Below, piece by piece: positions 40,516 to 52,954 of a stretch of 64,000 nucleotides of DNA. The translations under genes and the position numbers were made by a program. Origin of the DNA: Prochilodus magdalenae (lineage: Eukaryota > Chordata > Actinopteri > Characiformes > Prochilodontidae); the NCBI GenBank assembly GCA_024036415.1, contig JAMWET010003558.1, positions 36,001 to 100,000 of the forward strand, given 5' to 3'. Numbering within the stretch: the first letter of the stretch is position 1; each line of letters starts with the position of its first letter. Under the pieces are notes generated by a model. That model was given only the letters and a program-made list of their open reading frames with translations, ran no database searches and was not told where the DNA came from.

Positions 40516-41579
40516 GTACAGAACCATTCAAACCAAAATTGAAATATTAGCAGTTTTACACCAGAAAAGGATTCGCATGTGTGTATCTTATACTGCATCA
40601 GTGTAACATAGCAGCATGTTCAACAGTTTCTCAGCTTGGCATGGAAATTGAATGGGTGTAATCTGTGTGTGCATGTTCATGAGTGAAAGGCCTGATTTAA
40701 ATTGGGCACCCTGCTCTAGATCTTTCAGTACACACAACCTGCCTCACAAGTACCCATTGGATTTGAGACATTGCTCTCTGTTATTATAGAAAGCAATCTG
40801 AAAAATGGGGGAGTAGACAAAATGAAAATAACAAAAAGAGAGAGACTGCTAAATATACTTCAGTCTGTTTTTTACAACACAACTCGGTGACAAGAGGGAT
40901 GTTATTCAGCTTCATTTTATTGTAAACGTATGCTCATTCTGAAATTGATGCCTTGCACGGTCCAAAAATGAAGCAATTTAATACCAAGAATGTTGTGAAA
41001 TGTTGAAAAGAAAACATGTGTAAAACATACGCGGTAGCAAAAAATCCAACATTTTAAAACCCACAGTTCTCAGGATCTGCAGTTCATTATATCTTTAAAA
41101 CACTGAGGAGAAGAAAGAAGCAACGAGAAAGGCAGAAAACCACAACCAGTGTCTCACAGCCTTCGACCCTCCAGAAAGCACTGCAGTAAAAAACGGAATG
41201 TTTCCGTGGTGGGTGTCGCAACATGGGCTCGGGAATACTTTGATGTACCGTTTTCAGTAAATGCATCCGTTTCTGCATCCACAAATGAAAATGAAGTCCA
41301 TGGCTTTCTGTTTTTGACATCTCACACACAGTTTTTTGGAGCTAGTGTTGTACAACTCAGGAAAAATATACACACAGCAAAATGTGTGGAGCATGCAACA
41401 TGCTGAATTACTGATCCGCAATTAAAAAATTGAAATTTAATATAAATAAACCAACTGTATTTACACACAGTGTGCAAAACGCACACAGTACAAATGCAGA
41501 GCTTTGAATTATTGTTATTGTTATTATCATTAATGAAAAACAGGCATGAGGCTAACTTAAAACCAAAGTGCAAAATGCT

Positions 41580-41610
41580 TATGTATGTATGTATTTATGT
41601 ATGTATGTAG
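41580..41610. repeat. (ATGT)n microsatellite
   Basis: Seven or so ATGT units with one ATTT interruption. Confidence 0.93.
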
Positions 41611-42138
41611 CCATACAGCCTGGCAACCAAGGAGTTGGTATAGAGTGTTCTGTGCTTGCTTCTAGCCGTGTGCGGGCATGTAAATGACCACGGGCTGTAT
41701 CATTCTTCAAATATTTGCATAACATAAGCTAAGCTAATTTAAGCTAATCATGCCTATCAACTATATTTATATCTTCTTGTAGATCAGTTCATGCTTGATG
41801 TTGTTTTACCATAATTCTTATTTCAGTGTTTGCAGATGTGTTTCTCATTATATAGATCTTTAACTAATAAAAACATGCATGCATAACTGTAAACTGCTAG
41901 ATCACGTTAATGGCTTCCTTGTGAACCATAAGCATGTGAGCCAAATCCACAACAAAGTACGTAACCGAAAAAAACAACAGCTTCAGTGTTTCTGTTACTG
42001 TTGCAGGAGTACATAATACAGAAGAAGATTTATCAGAGCTTGTATATTTTAATGCTTAGTTTTCAAATACTCAGTCTGACGGTAGTGTAAAGGTCAACAC
42101 AGGATTATTTTATCTTCACACCTCACTGCGTTATAACG

Positions 42139-42924
42139 AGGGATGCACTGATCCAGATTTCGGTACCAGCACCGATACATAAACTTTGCATATGTGTCGA
42201 TACCCGATATCCATCCACTACCATTTTTGGATTAATAAACTGTATACTTCACCATGTAGGAGCCACATAAGGCACCAGGATTGATATAAACAATACGGTA
42301 ACTTACTCTCTGGCTCGCTACATGTTGTTGTTCCTGTTCGTAAGTATGTAAGATCTTAGGGGTCTCCAGATCCACCTCTAGCCACGTAGCGGAGACAAAG
42401 GGCAACCAATGAGCAACCAAGTGGCAAAAGCTAACACCTGCAGCTCACGCTACTTAAGCGAGAGTGCATGCCCCCCTTTAGAGCGCACTTGCGTCGCTGA
42501 AGTACCACAGGGAGCGCGGCGAACACAAATAAATTGAGCCGGGCTTTAGGAGGGTTTCGTTGTGAGGGTCCTTTTGGTTTAAGGAAATTGTTTTGTCTGG
42601 TTTAGCCAGTTTTTTCTCCTGGCAGCCTTTGTTTGTTCGTCGTTTGTGAGTTTATACTCTGCACATTGAGTCCACTCCTCACCAGAACTTGTATCTCACC
42701 TCGAAGCGTGCTGGTCTGTAGTCACAGCGACCACTACAGTTCGAACATCGCTGAGGTGCGACAGTTCCCCGTTGATCTACAGGCACCCCACAATCATGCT
42801 GTTGACTGCATAGCACAATTTGCAAACGGCCCCATGGGGCAACCTAATTATCCGATACCCGATCCAGCCAATTTTATTAATATCGGAACCAATATTCGAT
42901 CCTAATATCGGATCATGCATCCCT
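42139..42924. mobile_element. Non-autonomous hAT-like element
   Basis: The left terminus AGGGATGCACTGATCC and reversed right terminus AGGGATGCATGATCCG are typical hAT-type ends in fish. The subterminal regions at both ends are rich in short CGATACCCGAT/ATATCGGA motifs, as hAT subterminal binding sites often are. The 786-base interior has no transposase motif. Its middle (42430-42530) is CpG-rich. The flanks (GTTATAAC and TGTAGTAAC) may be a decayed 8-base target duplication. Confidence 0.78.
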
Positions 42925-44282
42925 AATTGTAGTAACTTGTTAAAACTGAAAGTGAAAACTAAAAGCAATGGCATTATCTATAGGGAGAAAACAGAACCCA
43001 CTAAATATGGTCTGCATACTCGAAGCACTGCAGAACAGTAAACGCAGGGTGTGACACAAGCGCTGGTTTTGTTACTTCACTGGTTGTGGTGCATCCCTGC
43101 GGTGCAGTTCTGTTATAACTATAAGGGTGGAATGATGTGAATAGTGGAGAACACTAAAGATTTCATAACAGACATAATAAAGGTTTGGCACCCACTCCGT
43201 GGGTTTAGCTTTGCTGGAAGGTACTGAATTTGTTGTTACGCCTCAGGACCTAAGCCCCTTTTAGTGTGAGGGCAAAGGTCTTGATACAGCGCTAGACCTA
43301 GCACAGAAACTCCCCTATAATGTAAAACCAAATGGAGGAGAGTGAAGAGAAAGCTGCAGGCTTGCCTGCTGCTGTGCGCTGTGTAATGCTCCAGGGGTGT
43401 GGAGAAACATTAATTCTTTCATGTGCCAGTTTTAAAGCTTTCGTGCTGTGTTTTGGTAGAGAGAGAGGGAATGACTGATTCAGGGGTTGCGTGCGGCCGC
43501 TTTTGTAAACATACTTGTGTTTCTGTGTATGTTTTTGTTGTTCTTGGGCCTGGTTCTCAGAGCGTGCCTCCGAAGGCATCTAGCCCCTGCCCCCCTCACT
43601 TTCAGGATCTCTCTTCCCTTCTGTCACATCCTATTAGTGCTGGGTTTCAGTTGACTCAAGTAACCTCAAGCATATTGAACCTGAAGTTAACTCCTGGAAT
43701 GTTCTTCCACAAGTGCAACACGAAGCTTTCCAGGTTGATACCGTGTCAAGGAGAGGACAGAACGGGTGCTTTTATGAATGTAGGTTCAGCACCAAGTCAG
43801 ACTGAAGGTCACGCTGCTGTCCAGCTCAAATATTTCACTTCTCCTGGGGAGCTGAGTTCACAAGTATAGATGTGTTGGTTGCTGTGGCACCGTGTAATTA
43901 CACTGAGTGGATCTTGACGCTGCTCTCTAGGAAAGATCGTACAAAGAGATTACAGATTATACAGCAGCGGAAAGCTAAAAGACTTTGCACTGTTAGAGAA
44001 AGAAAGAAAGAAAGAGGGCAAAACTGATAAAAAGGATGGAAAAAAAGGATGCGCAGAGATGGAGAGTGGGAGGAGGAGATGGAAAACTAGAGCTAGGGAG
44101 GGAGGGAGAGATGGGGATGGATGGGTGAAAGGAGGAATGGGGAGATCAGTTCAGCAGATGACATTGCCTAGGCTCCGTGTAATAACGGCGAACAGCAATA
44201 AAGCTGGAATTGAAGGCGCCCCTATTGCTGCCTGGGGAATTGAGCGGCTGTAGGCGAGTGGGAGACGAGGACTGCATGTAAA

Positions 44283-44398
<116 letters not shown>

Positions 44399-44799
44399 GT
44401 TGAGGAGAAAGGTTGGGGGCAGAAATCTTTCTGATGCTCCTGGATTTGCTTATAGAATTAAGCATTTTCCTATAACTGGTTTTAAAATGTTGCACTTGCT
44501 TTGCCAGTTCTGCAGGGGAGCGTGGGGTGAGGCGGGTGTGAGAGAATGAAAAGACTGATAAAGGTGCACAAATGGGACCGTTGGGAAACACTTCTCATCT
44601 CGCTCTCTCCCTCCATCCCTCCCTCTACTACTTCCTTTCCCTTCCCCTCTCCTACCTCATCCCCCCGTACCTGCATATTTGTCATTAACATCACGCTTCA
44701 GCGTCTGCCTGCTCACGCGGCCTCAGACGGTGACTCCAGTGAATAAATTTGAGATCTATAGATTTATGGGTACTCCAAAGTGGACTCCGTGAGCAATGT

Positions 44800-45300
44800 G
44801 ATATGCCAGCCAGGGTGAGGCGGAGACTGGGGTTACAGGATGCAGAGATCAAAGAGAAGTCCTATAGAATTTCAGCACTGCCATTACAACAACTACCATT
44901 AACACCACTTCACTGTCACCAAAGACTGCAATGGTGTTGTGCCAGACTGTCGAGGAGTGACTCAGAATGGCAGCAGGTCATCTACAGTGACGAGTGCCGC
45001 TTTTGCCTTGGTGGAATCGACCAACGAATCTGTGTATGGAGGCACCGTGGTCAGCGTCTAGATGATCGGTTTGTTGTCACACGTTCAGAAGGCCTGGTGT
45101 CACTCCACCTCCACCCCTACCGCACCATCTGTAAGAACTGTGTGAGAATATTTAAGCTGCATGGGGTGGATTATTACAGGACACTGTTAGGAACCGCTAC
45201 AACTCCATACAGAGACTTCTGGCATGCTGCGATACTAAGAGACACTGCAGTCCCACTGATGTCCTTCTTTGTGCAGCTATTCGGTCCTCTCTTCATGTGT
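44800..45300 (+). mobile_element. Tc1-like transposon remnant (copy 4)
   Basis: The + strand reading 44749-45306 contains RSDSEWQQVIYSDECRFCLG then DQRICVWRHRGQRLDDRFVV, the first-Asp block of a Tc1 transposase. It is the only copy of this family in the same orientation as ttc27, and its frame is open for 185 codons. The second Asp and the Glu blocks are missing: after VVTRSEGLVSLHLHP it jumps to the C-terminal segment (CVRIFKLHG). It is therefore a deleted copy, not a functional gene, and the upstream ATG at 44749 lies outside the recognisable homology. Confidence 0.83.
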
Positions 45301-45514
45301 GTATGATGTTGTTGGTGGAGAGATGGGAGAGAGGTGTGTAGAATGTGGAACTGAATGAAACCTTCTGAGTGTGAGTGTGTTTCCAAACAAATGGCTTACA
45401 CTACGTAGGTATATAGTACTGGTCTGCCCTTATGCAACTTAGCAGACAGCCTCTGTGTAAATTTCTATGTGTGTATCTATATGTTGATGCATATGTTTCT
45501 CCCCACTACCACAG

Positions 45515-45637
45515 AGGCAGTTGGCGAGTTTGCTGACCGATCTGGGTCTGACCAGCTCCGCTCTGCTGATCTATGAGAGACTGGAGCTCTGGGAGGATGC
45601 CGTCATCTGCCTTGAGCGAATGGGCCAACACGGCAAG
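45515..45637 (+). CDS. ttc27: ttc27 exon h (start of TPR array)
   Basis: Forty-one codons, phase 0 at both ends. It reads [40 protein letters not shown] and [21 protein letters not shown] forms the amphipathic helix pair that starts the TPR array. The acceptor CCACAG is placed before AGG rather than two bases downstream, because the frame requires the Arg codon. The donor is AAG|GTGGGC. Confidence 0.97.
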
Positions 45638-47934
45638 GTGGGCACATCACACTGGCAACACGCACACAGGTCACTCACTCTCCTGCAGAATGGAGGTTAC
45701 TGGGTGAGGGAAATGCACTGTTTCTGGTTATGTTCCACTGAGGTTGGACCTTTTATGCAAGAAGGTTGGCTAAAATCCAGGATGCGTACCAATGAGCTGA
45801 TGAAATGTAAAACTTTTTGAATATAAAAATATTTCTCATTTATTTTAAATACTTCCACCTGCAGTGTTAACAATCCTAATAATAGGTGAAAGCTGGTAGG
45901 GGGTTCTTATTGCTATGCAAATTGGACTATGCGTACTCCAGCTTCTAGTTTGCTTTCGTTGTTATCCACATTGGCAGTTTTAGGTAACATTCGAAGGTAG
46001 AACAAGACATTTATATAACAGATGATCTATAAGGTGTCACATATGAGTGTATTAGAGCCTTACCCTATAGTTTCAACTAACTAACATCCAGTAGGTCTCC
46101 AGCTTTGGTTGGTTGGACATCAAGTTATTGCTGTTAGAATTGTACTTCCGGTCAAGCGTGACCATTTTACTCAATACCACACTGAGGTACAGAAGAACTG
46201 GAGTTCCTTTATTTTATTTTCCTGAACCCCTGTCGTTTTTTCAAGGCTATAGATTTATGTTACAGATTGTCCAAGTGATGGGAGCATGTGAGTAATGAAT
46301 GAGTTGATGTTTTGTTTTGTGTAGCCTATAATTATAAGCAGTCTTTTCCAATATTTTAAACTGACCAGAGGTTGGTACTGTAACAAAAAAAATCACTGGG
46401 CATTGTTATTTCCATTATATTGGCACTTATTTAGTTTATTATAATTGATCATATCATTTATCAGCTTATCTTTATGTATCTTTAGTTTTTAAGTGTCTTG
46501 TTAAAAACAGAGACTAGTTTTAGTTACCCGGTATCATTAGTCTCTACCACAGGTAGTATTGTGCTACAATCATGAAGAGTTTTAGCAGACACTCAGTAGC
46601 TCTTTATTGGGGTCAGTCATATTACCTATATATATGACAGGCACTTGGTTGGTAAGTGCATGCCATGGCCTATCATTGACTTGTCTAGTTTGACAACAGC
46701 AGTGCTTTTAAAGACATTGATCGTCATTGTCTTCGCTTTACAGTAAAAAGCAGGACGTCATGTGTCGTTAAAGTGGCAGCATAACAACTTTACCATCCTG
46801 TGACCTTTGAAACGGGTCACTTACCTCCCCTCAAGGTATAGCTCTAAAATCCAAAGTGGTGCCTGAGCCTGTGAGGTCAATATGTTTTAATTTAGTTCAC
46901 CATATAGTGTCTTAGTTACCTATTGCACAAAACCAGATGGTTTATAGATGTTGGCCTGCATGTCATTTTCCTCATACCATCAGTGAGCGTCCCAGCCAGT
47001 CCCCCATACCTCATACATATGTCCTTGCTGTGTGGCACCCACCCCCCCTCTTGGTGGCAGCTTTGTGATGCAGGTATGTGTGCCGTGTCTCTGGAGTGCC
47101 GATGCTTGTAATAGTGTGATGATACCAGATGATCCTATGAATCAGGCACTTTTATATGATGTAATGGGGCGGTGACATCAGAGGCTGACCCTACCCTATA
47201 CTGTTTATCTGTCTTACTAAGTTCCATCAAGTGTGTGTGTGTAAGTGTGTAAGTATGTAAGGGTGGGTGTGCTATAAATCCCTGTGAATGGCGTTACAAC
47301 AAATGTAAATACACTCCAGTTCGCTTACACTACACCAGTCTATGTAATGTGCACATGTTTACACTTACTGTTCTCTTGTTCTTCCTGCTTGACCTCCCAG
47401 ATGTAAACAGCAGTGCATGCACACAGTAATATACACTAATTGATTGATCTGAATGTAAAAGCATCTCTCACAGTCATGAGGATATCCTGTACTGTGCCAA
47501 AGTCCACAAGTTTAATTTCCATCAAAATATCCGTTAAAGGAATCATTTCAGCCACATAGCATGATTCATCATGTACCACAGAGTCAGTTGGTCATCCAAG
47601 ACATGTTTGATGACTGTTGTCTGCTTCCCTAGTATACAGCGGGAGATGCTAGGCCAACAGTGCTACAAATCCATGGTGTTTGAATATCACCAATCCTCAT
47701 TTCCAAAAATACATAACCACACAATTTTATTTGGATAAAAATATTTTGCAAATCTACACAAAGAAGTAAAATGACACAGATTGACTTTTCTAAACGCTTA
47801 TTTAAACATTTAGGCTCAGCTGAACATGTCATGAGCAGCTTTGGTAGATGTTCCATTACGCAGTTGGACTACAGAAATAAATTGGGTTTTTTTTGTTTTG
47901 TTTTTTTTTTACTTTTTTGACCATCATATCCTTC

Positions 47935-50000
47935 TTCCCAGGAAAGACTGGGTTCAGTTTCCTGTTTTGGATTTAAGTGTGCTCAACAAACAGCTCAAAT
48001 TGAAAATGGCCGCAAACTCTGTGCCACACCATTCATCGCAGAGGCTGGTTCACCTAAGTTCACAAAGGATCCTTAATTCCATATACGCATTCACAGCTCA
48101 CAGAAAATACCAGAAGTTCTCTATCAGAGGAATGCCTTATGAGTCTTGCAGTCCTGAATCCTCATCAAGTATGGAGGCTGCATTAGCCCCACTATGGGGA
48201 GTGGACTTGAGAATTTTAGCTTATGTAGAGAGTTATCTTTTATGCTCCACCTCCTAGAAACAGGTGGAGAAGGTAGTGGAGAGCCTGGTCTTTCACCTGT
48301 TCAACCTGGGATTCAGTAGAAATCGCACAACAGCACAAGAGCTGTTTCAAGAAGATAATACACCTGGGATTGGAACTAGATTTGGTCTCATTCTGTGCCA
48401 CACTCTCAGAGCAGTGCCCAGTGGTCACTGTCCCTTTCAGGCCCTGTCTTTGTCTCGTCTCTTGGGCCTGATGGCATCCACTCTGTCGGTGGTATCATCA
48501 TGTCAAGTTCTTAGCTTCCCTAGAATGGAGGAGAAATCCATCAGTTTTCTGATTTGGTCCACTGAGCATGGTGATTTCCAAAATGAAGTGACAGAGAATG
48601 CTTTGCGGCATGCAAATCAAGTGCCAGGTCATATTACGCTCGGGGTGGATCTCTTTAGGGGGAACCCCCTTTACGGAGACTTAAGTTTGCACCCGCAGAA
48701 GGTAAAACACATTTGGGGGAACCACGGCAGAGCTTCTGTAGATCTCTTTGGCTTGCTTGCAAATGTGCATTGCTTTCACTTCTTGGTAAGCAGAGATCGT
48801 TCAGCTCCTGTCACAGAAGCCCTGGCTGCTCCAGTTATGCAAAGACTTCCTGTCTAAAGTGCAAAGTAAAAACGGGCCTGGCCTGTGAAAGGATGTATTT
48901 GAGCGTTTTAGATCTGCTTCCTGAAGTGATGACTGCCATCCAACCACATGGTCTCTCTATGACTGGAATGTGTTTGAATCCTGCTGTGAATATCATTTCC
49001 TTTTTTTTTGCCTGGTGTTGGACATGCTTTGCTTTTGTTGAATCGAGGTGGAGCCCTTTCCAGCATTAGGGTGTGTTTATGCAGATTACACCCTTTTGTC
49101 CCTTATTGGGACCTATCTTAGGTCATGGACGTGCTTTCCCAGCTACCCTTTGAGCTGCTGGTGTGTGTAGGACTCGGTACTCTCTCCTGCTGGCCAAACA
49201 AGCTCCATGCATTTTCTGTGCGTCCAGTCTGCATGCACTTTGATGGGCATGGCTCTTAAGTCACTTTATGTTCTAACCTGGTCTTTGTGCCCAAGGTTGG
49301 TGATACTGCTGGTGCTAAACCCTGTGGATTTTCATTCTTTGTATTCCTGTTTTGATGAGACTGGCTGCACTGTGTTTGCCCTGTACATGCTCTCCGTGTG
49401 TTTAGTCTCTCGGGGTCCCTTGCACCGAAGGTCACCTATGGCATCCCTATGGTAGAAGCTATTAATTCACCTAACCTACTATGAAACCCTTAAAGGCCTC
49501 TAAGCTCTACCTAAAGAACTAGCTAATTTTTGGGCTGTTGTTTAAGAGGGGATATGTGTTGCAGCTAGATGGTCTTCTCCGTACACATTTATCAGATGTA
49601 TCAGTTGGACATTACAGAGCCTTCTCTAGCACATACAGTTCTATGTGTAGGTTTCTCTTAGTCCATAGGATCTCAGTCCTGCATTTATCTGATGTATTCA
49701 GACACTTCCTGAAAGAGTGTGTCCTTTATACAAGGATGGGTTGGGGGCTGGGGCATACCATAAGCCTCCTTGCACTTCACTAGGAAAAGCGTGCTCTGAG
49801 AGTGATGAATTTGGAAACTGCACCTCCTTATATAGGGGGCGGATGCTCCCTTATCACTCTTGTGATTGGTCTGCCAGCCAACCAGCTGCCAGACGTGGTC
49901 TCATCGTTACTTCCATGGTTGGTCACGTGGGGGTGTTTCCCATAGTGAGATACGTCAATCCTGAATCAGAGAACCAGAGTTATGCAAGTTACAGAGTGGG
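47935..50000 (+). mobile_element. DIRS-type tyrosine-recombinase retrotransposon remnant
   Basis: Three domains appear in DIRS order on the + strand. Reverse transcriptase (47940-48250): VLDLSVLNKQLKLKM, HRKYQKFSIRGMPYE, MEAALAPLW and ILAYVESYLLC. The last of these stands where the catalytic motif should have two Asp. RNase H-like region (48300-48860): SLSRLLGLMAS, GDLSLHPQKVKHIWG and VDLFGLLANVHC. Tyrosine recombinase (49090-49640): FVPYWDLS, NKLHAFSVRPVC, VTLCSNLVFVPKVGDTAGA, CPVHALRVF and ICVAARWSSPYTFIRC. The reading shifts frame repeatedly and contains stops, so it is dead. The tail at 49770-50000 looks like a terminal repeat. The element appears truncated at its 5' side, before the RT core. 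Confidence 0.85.
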
Positions 50001-51899
50001 TCTCTGTGTTTAGTAATCCGTGTAGCTCCATTTTTGGTCTGTTTGCACGGAATGATGCCACGTATTATGTAAGAGCACCACCAGCTTGTTTGAGTTGTAT
50101 GTTCTTCTCTTTTTTCAGTAATGCCTACTTTACAATCACACACCATTTCAGAGTCAAAGCATCAAAGCAGTGGATTTTTTCGAATGTGTATATCTAATGG
50201 TGACCTTTTTGCACGGTTGTTGGACGTCCCATTTTCCAGATACGTTTTTAATAATTTCTCAAACTCTTTGGATTTTCTCAAAATCTGGTTTTGGAAGCTT
50301 CTTTTTCTTTGGCCTTCTGGTATTTTGTATCTAATCTCTTTATACGAGAAATGCAACTTAATGGCTGTTTTGGAAACAAAGTGAATAAAGGGTGGTCTCT
50401 GACTTTTACACAGCATTGTATACATATACACATGCATGGTCACCCAGCCCTACCCACACAGACCCACACAAACACACTCTTCCTGTTCTTAGTTTCCTGG
50501 GAGCTGTTTCACAGCCTTATCACATTACAGGAGCACTTTGTGTTCCAATCTGATTACTGAGGAGAAGTCGGGTCAATAGAGAACAGCTCTTGGTCTGAAT
50601 GGAAGGCTTCAGCACGACTATGAACTCAAATATGAACTTCAGACTGCAGCCCCTACAATACGGCTGGGTATCTCTTTCTTTGTCTCTCTACCATTCTAAT
50701 TATAAGGACGAATAAATGGACCCAGAGAAATGGAATGCAGAGGCTGAGGGTGTTGAGTGGAAAGGAAGAAAATGGAGGGGTAACACAGAATATGTGAGAG
50801 ATAGAGAGTGAAAGACAAAAAGAAGGAAGAGGGAAAAGGTTAGAACCAGTAAAAGGGTAAAGTTAAAAAACGAACAGCTTCAGTCTCCTTCGTTCTCTCC
50901 CCCCTAGAGCCGTGTCCTTAGTAATATGTCAGAATTGAACTTTTCAGCACAGGAGTTAGGAAAGGTAGAAGAAGACTCTTTCCATTATGTATTACCCCAG
51001 TCTGCCGTGGGTCGGTAGGCTGCATGTAGATTGTTTGAGTGCAAAAGGACCAAGGTAGGTCGGAACAATGCACAGGTAAGGATGGCCGCAAGGCTGAAGA
51101 AAAGCTTAGAGCAGCCAGAGGAGAGAGGAGGCGTTTATTATGCATGGGTGTGCAGGGGCTTGCAAACCAGACACTGCACATATTCAGCCTGTGTGTTTGT
51201 GACATTTTTGGTGTTTAGGAGAAACGAGTTTCTTGACTAAAGTTGCCTAAAAGTTACACACATTTGAAATTTCTTATTTTTTTGGAGGCAAATTTAGGGT
51301 AGGGGTGGGACGATACCTTCCTTCTAACTGTTATGTATAGCATTTTGAATTGCCAGAGGAAGAAAATGTTTTTTCTGTGGAGAGATATTTAAAATTTTAT
51401 TTTACTTTTTTATATAGTTTCTGTTAGTTGGGTTTAGTTGAGTCGGAATTAACCGTGTTTGACTTCCATAATAAAAAATCTGTCGTTTTGGACCAACTGT
51501 TGGCATCTAATTCATTTCATTTGGTGTGTGTGTCTGTCTGTGTGTACAGGTGGAATGTGTTGACAGACAATCACTTTATCGTAAAGAGACTTTCAGCATT
51601 GAGGCTGAACTTTCTTGCTACGTTATAAATGGTGTAGCAGTTTCATTCTGGCGCCTCAAGCTCCAGTTTTCTTCACGTCTACGTTTTTTTTGCTTTTGAC
51701 CACCGATGAAGCCACAAAAGATGATTGGACTTGCCGTTCAGATCAGCACTGTGAGCAACCCCCTCACCAACATTGCTCAGGTAACCAGTCCATATTGAGT
51801 CAGACCCTCTTTTTGAGGTGCACACCTTTGAGGACTCAACAACTCTGAATTTTGAATTAATATTTTAAGCGTTACAGTGAGACTCGCAACATTTCTTTT

Positions 51900-52600
51900 T
51901 TCTCTGGACTCCTCAGAACTGAAGTCTTGCACAGTGCATCTTTAAAGAAGAATGTGGCAAACAAATGCACAAACAATTTGGATACCCAACCAAGTCGGTA
52001 CCTAGTAACTCCCCCCGTTTCACAGCTGGCAAGCCCTGTTTATATCCAGGAGCCTTCCTTTTCTTTCTTTTTTTTATACACTTGTTTGCAAAATGCTTGT
52101 AGTTCTTCTGCCTCTGACTTCTCTGGAAGTTGCTTTGAATGCTTAACATTTCTGATGAGATCGCATTGCTTCTGATGTTCCTTTTTAATATAGGTCATGC
52201 ATGTATGAACAGCGATGCACAGAACCACTGCTGTAGTGTCTTCTAAAGCTGTAGGTCCTTTGCTGTCATATGAGGGTTTCACTTTGCATTAAAGCTGACA
52301 GCATACAAGCAGTTCTCTCCGAGTGTTTTCGTGATCTTGCCTTAACTTCCACAGTCCCCTTAATAGCAGTTTCTTAATGTCTGGACAAAGTACATGGGGA
52401 ATTTACTTTGATATCTTTTTAATGGCCTTCTGCTGCTTTATAGGCATCAACAAACTTCATTTTTAAATCCTCAGCCAGCTGCTTAGAGGAACCCATGGTT
52501 GTTGATTGTTGTGTTTGACAGGTCAGAGAATTACTATTTTAGGTTTAAGGTTAAGTTCATTTTAAGTTAATCATTCTGTTTCATTAACATTCACAGAAAT
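51900..52600 (-). mobile_element. Degenerate Tc1-like remnant (possible)
   Basis: A minus-strand ATG at 52496-52494 starts MGSSKQLAEDLKMKFVDAYK, which resembles the first helix of Tc1 transposases (a [18 protein letters not shown] type pattern). The following reading is interrupted by stops and frameshifts, and no catalytic motif is clear. The boundaries are approximate and no TIR pair was verified. Confidence 0.5.
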
Positions 52601-52804
52601 TGTATTTTTTTTTAATAGTTTGAAATTAAATAAAGCAAATTGTCCCCAATTTCATTTCTTTATGAATGCCACTTTTGCTTTTTCTCCAATTGAAGATCAT
52701 ATTGTTGTAATTCTCGATCACCTGTACATCAGTAGCACTCAGGATTCTGTTTCTGTCTCTTTTTTAATATATATATTAAATTATATTATGTTATTTTTTG
52801 TTCG

Positions 52805-52839
52805 TTCTTTCTTTTTCTTTCTTTCTTTCTCTTTCTTTC

Positions 52840-52874
<35 letters not shown>

Positions 52875-52900
52875 CTTTCTTTCTTTCTTTCTTTTTCTTT

Positions 52901-52902
<2 letters not shown>
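52805..52902. repeat. (CTTT)n microsatellite
   Basis: Imperfect CTTT array that runs directly into a (TTGC)n array. Confidence 0.96.
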
Positions 52903-52934
<32 letters not shown>

Positions 52935-52954
52935 GGCTCGCTTGCTTGCTTGCT
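52902..52954. repeat. (TTGC)n microsatellite
   Basis: About 13 TTGC units with one GGCTCG interruption. It shares the CTT phase with the upstream (CTTT)n and probably arose from it. Confidence 0.96.

Noticed and set aside
43423..43869. 148-codon + strand ORF in intron g/h
   Set aside because: No domain and no similarity to TTC27. Both adjacent exons join in phase 0 without it.
44749..45306. 185-codon ORF as a host gene
   Set aside because: Its recognisable part is a deleted Tc1-like transposase fragment lacking the later catalytic blocks.
48264..48857. 197-codon ORF as a novel protein
   Set aside because: It is the degenerate RNase H-like part of a DIRS retrotransposon.
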